Origin: Paucibacter sp. B2R-40 | Lineage (GTDB): Bacteria > Pseudomonadota > Gammaproteobacteria > Burkholderiales > Burkholderiaceae_C | Assembly (NCBI RefSeq): GCF_025717555.1 | Contig: NZ_JAJIRP010000001.1 | Location: forward strand, 62,001 to 126,000 | DNA length: 64,000 nucleotides | Direction: 5' to 3' | In this document: positions 59,258 to 64,000 of the stretch, in pieces | Numbering within the stretch: the stretch's first letter is position 1 | Layout: every line of letters starts with the position of its first letter | Program-made: the position numbers and the translations under genes | Notes under the pieces: generated by a model | The model's input: only the letters and a program-made list of their open reading frames with translations | Database searches by the model: none | Told to the model about the DNA's origin: nothing

Positions 59258-59648
59258 AAGTGCATCTAAAGTTGGATGGGCAATTAAATAGTAGGTGATA
59301 ACAACGCCTCGAAAATTTCTCCTTTGGAAAAATTGCGTGTCTTCAGGCCGTGACAACGCGGCGACTAACCCGTCAAGTGGGTCTCCCTCAACTGGCCGCG
59401 CTACGCTGTTTGTATATTTTCAGCTCTGCGCGGCCAGCTGACTGCGCCCCTTGGCTTCAACGTTGAATGACGGGAATCAGGTCGGCCAACGGGCGCAGGC
59501 AATGACAGCTTTGGGATGATCAATTGCGAAATGACTGTCGCACGCGAATGTCCATGATGGGCACCTTGCAGTCGGACGCCAATGACCGGATCGTGGCCAA
59601 AGCCTAACTTCCGGATCGACAGCTCATGACGGCAGTGCAGCGTTTAAC
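59258..59648. other. non-coding stretch
   Basis: About 390 bp without a supportable gene between the orphan protein and the second repeat cluster. Confidence 0.5.
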
Positions 59649-59820
59649 TGCGGTGTTTGAGGAGTCAAAACACGATTGATGCAAGCAGCAGACGAGTCAA
59701 GAGCGCGATACAACATGAGATACGACTGCCGATTCGTGTCATGACTCACAAAAGTGCCGAACACCTGCGTCAAAACACGAATGCTGCAGGCTTCAGGCGA
59801 GGTAATGACTTGAACCGATG
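59649..59820. repeat. diverged second cluster of the GTCAAAACACG repeat family
   Basis: TGCGGTGTTTGAGGAGTC at 59650 onwards repeats the left edge of the array at 55965, followed by a full-type box (59664) with its inverted partner near 59725-59743 and a short-type box (59769) followed by AGGCGAGGTAATGACTTG. It is more diverged than the copies of the main array. Confidence 0.8.
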
Positions 59821-59981
59821 CGCACATACTTGGCCTTCCAAGTGCCCCATGCCTGAATGGCAGTGTCGTACGCTTTAGTTTCTACAATCGACTACAAACG
59901 CCGACAAAAGGCTAAAGAGCTCGCTGTCGATTGAGCATGCGCAAATGCAAAGACGCCGGCTTTTGAAGCTAGGAGGATGAC

Positions 59982-60773
59982 TTTCAACTGTTGAAAGTTT
60001 GACGCTCCATGGCGGATCTGGTTGTTTCGGGAGGGTTTCAACCGTTGAAAGTGCTTTGCGTGACTAAGCCTAATGGTGCTGGCGGAGTCGGTTTCAACCG
60101 TTGAAACCTCGCCAACTGCGCAAGACCCGGACGCTCCGGTATGGGGTTTCAACCGTTGAAAGTTCCTTGTGAGACGAAGGCTGACGGTCCAGCCAGAGTC
60201 GGTTTCAACCGTTGAAACCTCGCCAACTGCGCAAGACCCGGACGCTCCGGCATGGGGTTTCAACCGTTGAAAGTGCCTTGTGAGACGAAAGCTGACGGTG
60301 CAGCCCGAGTCGGTTTCAACCGTTGAAACCTCGACCACTGCGCAAGACCTGGACGCTCCGGTGTGGGGGGTTCAACCGTTGAAAGTGCCTTGTGTGACGA
60401 AGGCTGACGGTGCAGCCCGAGTCGGTTTCAACCGTTGAAACCTCGCCAACTGCGCAAGACCCGGACGCTCCGGTATGGGGTTTCAACCGTTGAAAGTGCC
60501 TTGTGAGACGAAGGTTGCTGGTCAAGCCCGAGTCGGTTTCAACCGTTGAAACTTCGGCAGCTGCGCAAGACCCGGACGCTCCGGTATGGGGTTTCAACCG
60601 TTGAAAGTTCCTTGTGAGACGAAGGCTGACGGTCCAGCCAGAGTCGGTTTCAACCGTTGAAACCTCGCCAACTGCGCAAGACCCGGACGCTCCGGTATGG
60701 GGTTTCAACCGTTGAAAGTGCTTTGTGAGACGAAGGCTGACGGTCCAGCCAGAGTCGGTTTCAACCGTTGAAA
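59982..60773. repeat. array of fifteen 15-bp palindromes TTTCAACCGTTGAAA
   Basis: Sites start at 59982, 60036, 60092, 60147, 60203, 60258, 60314, 60370, 60426, 60481, 60537, 60592, 60648, 60703 and 60759. Steps are 54 then 55-56 bp throughout. Two kinds of 40-bp spacer alternate, so the true unit is 111 bp with two sites. Even-numbered sites are flanked to give 9-bp arms (GGTTTCAAC-C-GTTGAAACC). One spacer contains the dyad CCGGACGCTCCGG, the other GGCTG...CAGCC. Only the first site (central T) and the eighth (first base G) deviate; end units are more diverged than the middle. Spacers repeat, so it is not a CRISPR. Confidence 0.95.
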
Positions 60774-60796
60774 GTGCTTTGATTGACGAAGTCTCT

Positions 60797-61174
60797 TCAA
60801 TCGCTATCAAGCGGCCTCCGTTCTTGTACGGGCAAATCCTCGCTTAAGCGATTGAATAGCTTCGACATGATCCAGTTTAGTTCCGCGGCAGTTACATCCC
60901 AGGATTTCTCAATGACGGCGTTCTTTACCTTCGGTAGAAGGGCATCGATCAGCAATTCAGGACTTTCACTCAGCTTCCGCTTGCAGTAGACAAAGAGTTG
61001 ATCAACTAGATCCCGGCAATTGTCGAATCTTTCGGCAATTTCTTCTTCTGTTCTCCCTGAAACATATTTTCCATCTATCAGTCGAACCAGAATTTTGGGC
61101 TGGACGCCGCTAACGGATCCAACAGGTGGCTCTCTTGGAAAATCGTCGGGGATTGCGATGGATTTGGGTTGCAT
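60797..61174 (-). CDS. small conserved-looking protein abutting the palindrome array
   Basis: A 125-residue protein (MQPKSIAIPDDFPREPPVGS...) with GSVSGVQPKILVRLIDGKYV, a charged helical middle EEEIAERFDNCRDLVDQLFV, and a C-terminal WDVTAAELNWIMSKLFNRL. I recall similar small proteins (SGVQPKLLVR...G.T.EEL..R.D.C.DL) as uncharacterised accessory-genome proteins; the SGVQPK string also recalls a HipA segment. No established function. Its stop codon lies 24 bp from the last palindrome, so transcription runs directly into the array. Confidence 0.65.
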   Translation of the reverse strand: MQPKSIAIPDDFPREPPVGSVSGVQPKILVRLIDGKYVSGRTEEEIAERFDNCRDLVDQLFVYCKRKLSESPELLIDALLPKVKNAVIEKSWDVTAAELNWIMSKLFNRLSEDLPVQERRPLDSD

Positions 61175-61695
61175 GGCTTCGATTCGTCAAGGTTGCTTTG
61201 ATGCAGAGTTCTCTTCTATCTTGCAGTAGTGGAATTTCTTCCAATTTCTAAGGGCGAGATAAAACTAAAAAATATCCGCTGATTTCTGATGATTTGTTTG
61301 CTCACGCAGACATGGTTGCACAAAAGTTTGCACCTGTCATCAGTTATGTGCGGGAATTTTATCAGTCAGGCGAATTGACTTTGGCGGCTGCCTTGACGTG
61401 TTTTTCTGTATTGGCTTCGCGCATGCCGAAATACTTTTAAACGACTATTCTTACAGTGGCTGTTAGTGCCTTTCGGACAGGGGAGAGTGCGAAAACGAAT
61501 TTGCAATCTGGGTGCTGTAAGCTTCCCATGAAAATCAAGGCATTACAGCATTGCCAGTAAACGACTTTATTTCAGGCTGACACGTACATTAATTCACGAT
61601 GGGTAGACACATTCGAAGCCAACGCCGAAATGGCGCATAAAAAGCGGATTGGCTGGATCTAGACGAACCTCCCCAACTTGAAAGAGGTTCTACGT
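61175..61695. other. intergenic region between divergent genes
   Basis: About 520 bp, AT-richer than average, without a supportable gene. It holds an 8-bp inverted repeat TGCTGTAA/TTACAGCA (61513-61520, 61543-61550) with a 22-bp loop. Likely promoter and control region for the two divergent genes. Confidence 0.5.
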
Positions 61696-61935
61696 ATGAA
61701 TGACTACACACCTAACGACCACACCTGCCCGGCCGAAGCCTATTTAAACAAGGAAGCGACTTGTGAGCGGCTGAACGTCTCCGCCCGCTGTCTGGAAAGC
61801 ATGATCGCCAAGAAGCGGTTTCCGCCAGGAGTCAGACTAGGGAAAGAAAAATTCTGGTCACACGCCGCCATTAATGAGTTCCTGGTCAGGGAGTTCAACC
61901 GCCAAGCAGCGTTCTGGCGCAGCCGCCCAACCTGA
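61696..61935 (+). CDS. AlpA/excisionase-like helix-turn-helix protein
   Basis: A 79-residue protein with a MerR/AlpA-type winged helix: YLNKEATCERLNVSARCLES, MIAKKRFPPGVRLG, KFWSHAAINEFL. Such proteins direct excision or activate integrase genes of genomic islands. AAAGAGG lies eight bases before the ATG at 61696. It fits as the directionality or control factor of this element. Confidence 0.75.
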   Translation: MNDYTPNDHTCPAEAYLNKEATCERLNVSARCLESMIAKKRFPPGVRLGKEKFWSHAAINEFLVREFNRQAAFWRSRPT

Positions 61936-61947
61936 CCAAAGTTGATC

Positions 61948-62511
61948 TCACTCTATCCAGGGGCACATTGCAAACGGAACGGCCGAGCTGTACACCTGAG
62001 ATGCTATTGAGAGGTATTGGTAAAGAAATTCAAAAACTTGATTGAATGCTCCAGGTACGGCTGCGCGAACCACCGTTGCTCCTCCGAAGGTGCCAGCGGT
62101 TTCGGATAAATTTTGTTTCGTAAACCAGCGTAGCCCGTAAGCGCTGGATGAGATCCGCCTCGATATGAAACGCATGAGACCGAGTAAGCGCCGGTCGAGG
62201 CGACGTGCGCACCATGACGCTCCTGTATTCGTAAGCGATGGGTGCGCGAAGCCAGTCATACATTCGGATGCAGAGGCTCCGTGTCGCCCCAATGTACAAG
62301 GACCCATTCGCGCCTAGCAATACATATACGCCGCCATTTTCATCGACGGACAAATGTTTTTTAAGTTGAACGCTTCGTCACGCCTTAGCGTTAGTGCCCA
62401 GGCCTCCGCTCCAGCAAACTTAAAGAAATCATGGTTTCCAACTCCCGCTAATTTGCAAGTTCGTGAGTCGTTCTTGCCATCGCAGCAGGAATTTTCAAAG
62501 TTATCTATCAA
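61948..62511 (-). pseudogene. GIY-YIG nuclease-like gene with two frame changes
   Basis: Three protein-like pieces lie end to end. The first (TTG 62511 with AAGGA upstream, to about 62357) ends AWALTLRRDEAFNL. The second, shifted by -1, continues HLSVDENGGVYVLLGANGSL then YIGATRSLCIRMYDWL, the GIY-YIG nuclease signature, to about 62115. The third is back in the first frame: NLSETAGTFGGATVVRAAVP then GAFNQVFEFLYQYLS. The first junction is at AAAAAAC read as TTA-AAA-AAC, the second near an AAAA run. Net shift is zero, so a pair of compensating indels or assembly errors is likely; the first site is also a textbook -1 slippery heptamer. Confidence 0.6.
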
Positions 62512-62817
62512 CTCATCCTTTTAGTTGTTAGTTCAAAGAAGAGTGGTTAATTGAAAGTTGTACTCACATCCAATTCGAAGAGAGTTCGTGAGAAGCGCTA
62601 TCAACCCAATTGAACGCGAATAAAGGAATTCGTGCAAAAGGAACACAGCATTAAGGAGACTCCTAAAACCGCCTACGGCACACAAATTCCTACGCCAAGC
62701 AAATTCTTGTAGCTATACGAAGTGGCGCTTCAACTCATGGCAAGCAAAAGCGGACCAAGTCTGCATGCTTCTGAATAACGGCAATTGTTTCGAATTTCAT
62801 CAACCAAGTACGGATGA
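62512..62817. other. AT-rich intergenic stretch
   Basis: About 300 bp without a gene, separating divergent genes. Its right end has GAATTTCAT/ATGAAATTC inverted arms (62792-62800, 62818-62826) and a tandem octamer GAAATTCC (62820-62827, 62828-62835). Confidence 0.5.
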
Positions 62818-64000
62818 ATGAAATTCCGAAATTCCGACTTCTCCCTGGGAGTGCCAGTGACCTGCCGTTATCTCATTGATAACGCAGCCGTTAATTCAAC
62901 CGTGCACTACCAGAACATGCTCAACATCACCGAAAGACTTGAACCCGAAGCAATATCAGCTTCCGAAAAACGCCAGAACGCGCTGATTTCAATGACGTAT
63001 CGACAGCTCCATGAGCTCGGTCGCCAGCACCTCGAAGCCGCCGGACTCGGTGGTCAGCAGGTAAAAAACATGGGGTCCGCGCTCAATGTTTGGATTGAAA
63101 TCCACGGGTACACCATCGAGCGGCAAATCGGCGAGGAGTTTTTTGAAGGGTTCGACGCGGCATTCATGCGCTACTGTGACGTCCTAACCGAAGGGCGCGC
63201 CCTGCGTACTCAAAAGGATCGCCAGGAACAAATGTTGCGCTGGCACCGCCTATTCCAAACGATCAAGGCACACGACACGCTGCCGGACTCGTTTGCCGAA
63301 GCACTGTCCGAGCGAATTAAATTTATGTCGCTGACTCTGACCGAAGTTGCGCGAAAGGCTGGGCTTCCGCTGCACCATGTTCGAGATTGGGCGAAGGGCG
63401 TTTGCCAGCCTAGTCCGGGCGCCATCAAGTACGTTCCAAAACTGGAGGCGCTACTAGGACTACAAGATGGAACTCTTATGTCCCGTTTGCCCCTCGCTCG
63501 CCGCAGCCGGTACCAGCGCGGGAAAGCAAAGGAGCCCCGCGAAACGAGCTACACAAAAATCCGGCGCCAACAAATCAAATCGCTTGGCGCGTACGCCGCA
63601 CCTTTCGACGGCCTGCTGCTTGGGCAGTGGAAAGACCTGCTGGCCTTCAAATCGGATCCCTTGCGCGACCATGCGCGGGCTCGCAACACCTGGCGCCTGA
63701 AGTCGATAGACGATGTGGCGCTCCGGGTGCAGCCCTGGATGATCCATGCAGGTCGGATATGTGCAACAGCCGGCGTGCATTGGGCCTTCATCTCCAGCTA
63801 TTTGGGTTGGCTCTCACTGCCCAGGCCGCAAGGCGCAGGCCGAATCGAGCCTAGCGGGCACAGCCTCGCGTGGCTTGCCAACGCAGAACTCGTTATTGCA
63901 TATTCGAAGTGGGCCATGGCCAGGTCGAACGACAAATACCATAACGGCATAAACGCGTTCCTTCAAATCGCTGAGAGCCACCTTCGTCCGATGACAGGTT
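62818..64000 (+). CDS. large HTH-plus-integrase-like protein (3' end outside window)
   Basis: An open frame of 394 codons running off the right edge. ATG 62818 is the longest start; ATG 62917 (MLNITERLEPEAIS) is the more protein-like one, in which case the palindrome at 62866-62884 would be an operator. Residues from about 62917 on are helical (ALISMTYRQLHELGRQHLEA). An XRE-like HTH follows: LTLTEVARKAGLPLHHVRDW, AKGVCQPSPGAIKYVPKLEA, LLGLQDGTLMSRLP. This 'one HTH then GLxxGTLxxRLP' layout is what I recall from very large tyrosine-recombinase-like proteins of genomic islands. The catalytic domain would be beyond the window. Confidence 0.65.
   Translation, partial: MKFRNSDFSLGVPVTCRYLIDNAAVNSTVHYQNMLNITERLEPEAISASEKRQNALISMTYRQLHELGRQHLEAAGLGGQQVKNMGSALNVWIEIHGYTIERQIGEEFFEGFDAAFMRYCDVLTEGRALRTQKDRQEQMLRWHRLFQTIKAHDTLPDSFAEALSERIKFMSLTLTEVARKAGLPLHHVRDWAKGVCQPSPGAIKYVPKLEALLGLQDGTLMSRLPLARRSRYQRGKAKEPRETSYTKIRRQQIKSLGAYAAPFDGLLLGQWKDLLAFKSDPLRDHARARNTWRLKSIDDVALRVQPWMIHAGRICATAGVHWAFISSYLGWLSLPRPQGAGRIEPSGHSLAWLANAELVIAYSKWAMARSNDKYHNGINAFLQIAESHLRPMTG
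62866..62884. promoter_or_regulatory. palindrome CGTTATC-N5-GATAACG
   Basis: Perfect 7-bp arms around TCATT, 33 bp before the ATG at 62917. A candidate operator if translation starts at 62917. Confidence 0.5.

Larger units (their letters stand above)
49614..64000. mobile_element. integrative genomic element (left part), integrated at tRNA-Phe
   Basis: From the tRNA-Phe fragment rightwards every gene looks accessory: toxin-antitoxin, kinase/TPR pair, satellites, IS relic, excisionase-like HTH protein, GIY-YIG gene and integrase-like protein. GC content varies strongly and drops in 58.0-59.3 kb and 62.3-62.9 kb. No integrase adjoins the left end; the large integrase-like gene at 62.8 kb is inside. 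The right boundary and intact tRNA are outside the window. Confidence 0.7.

Noticed and set aside
59982-60773. CRISPR array
   Set aside because: Repeats are evenly spaced and end in GAAA(C/G), but the spacers are two alternating repeated sequences, not unique, and no cas gene is present.
59892-60810. Two long minus-strand open frames encoding 37-residue repeats
   Set aside because: The 111-bp period is divisible by three, so an open frame in one unit stays open in all. The translation is not protein-like and is interrupted; best explained as an artefact of the array.
62314-62511. Programmed -1 frameshift as the sole explanation of the GIY-YIG gene
   Set aside because: The A-AAA-AAC heptamer is in the right frame, but a second opposite frame change is needed downstream, so compensating indels or read errors are more economical.

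Overview
The window is high-GC proteobacterial DNA. Gene content and order (minus-strand mreB-mreC-mreD-mrdA-rodA beside plus-strand gatCAB, a PEP-CTERM protein, a ChrR-type cupin, TonB-dependent receptor, KatG) point to a betaproteobacterium of the order Burkholderiales, perhaps near Roseateles/Pelomonas; that placement is inference from familiarity, not from a search.

Bases 1-42.9 kb are ordinary chromosome. A DUF4331 / lipoprotein / TPR / HupE-like cluster (1-3827) is followed by an S1/P1 nuclease. A beta-glucan utilisation locus (4785-17210) follows: a LacI-type regulator, a sugar ABC transporter with GH1 beta-glucosidase on the plus strand, and a converging minus-strand operon with a second paralogous binding protein, a GH16 glucanase lipoprotein, a glycosidase-like/SUMF1 fusion and a polysaccharide deacetylase. 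Both operons carry the same perfect operator TGAAAGCGCTTTCA, so one repressor probably controls both. Next come a two-component system, the rod-shape operon, GatCAB, a DUF4124-like protein, PyrE, a TonB receptor with its own LacI-type palindrome, exonuclease III, a decayed anion transporter, KatG, and a TetR-regulated group (amine oxidase, TetR, SDR) sharing three ACCTA-N4-TTGGT sites, then an EamA/MocR pair.

Bases 43-49.6 kb are a patchwork of accessory DNA: a 5'-truncated DUF262-like/HNH protein, a tyrosine integrase, a PEP-CTERM protein, a zinc-ribbon membrane protein between 19-bp direct repeats, tiny phage-like genes and a 3'-truncated Ntn-hydrolase-like gene.

At 49614-49658 lies the 3' half of a tRNA-Phe (minus strand), followed by what looks like the native tRNA terminator. 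This is the distal attachment site of an integrative element that runs rightwards out of the window; five 10-bp iterons sit just inside it. The element carries a HipBA toxin-antitoxin pair with twin operators, a protein kinase/TPR gene pair, a DUF3293 gene, a 204-bp satellite array, an IS110 relic, an AT-rich orphan secreted protein, an array of fifteen 15-bp palindromes (TTTCAACCGTTGAAA) spaced every 54-56 bp, a small conserved-looking gene abutting that array, an excisionase-like HTH protein, a frameshifted GIY-YIG gene, and the start of a large HTH-plus-integrase-like protein. The palindrome array with its neighbour gene is the strongest candidate for something undescribed.
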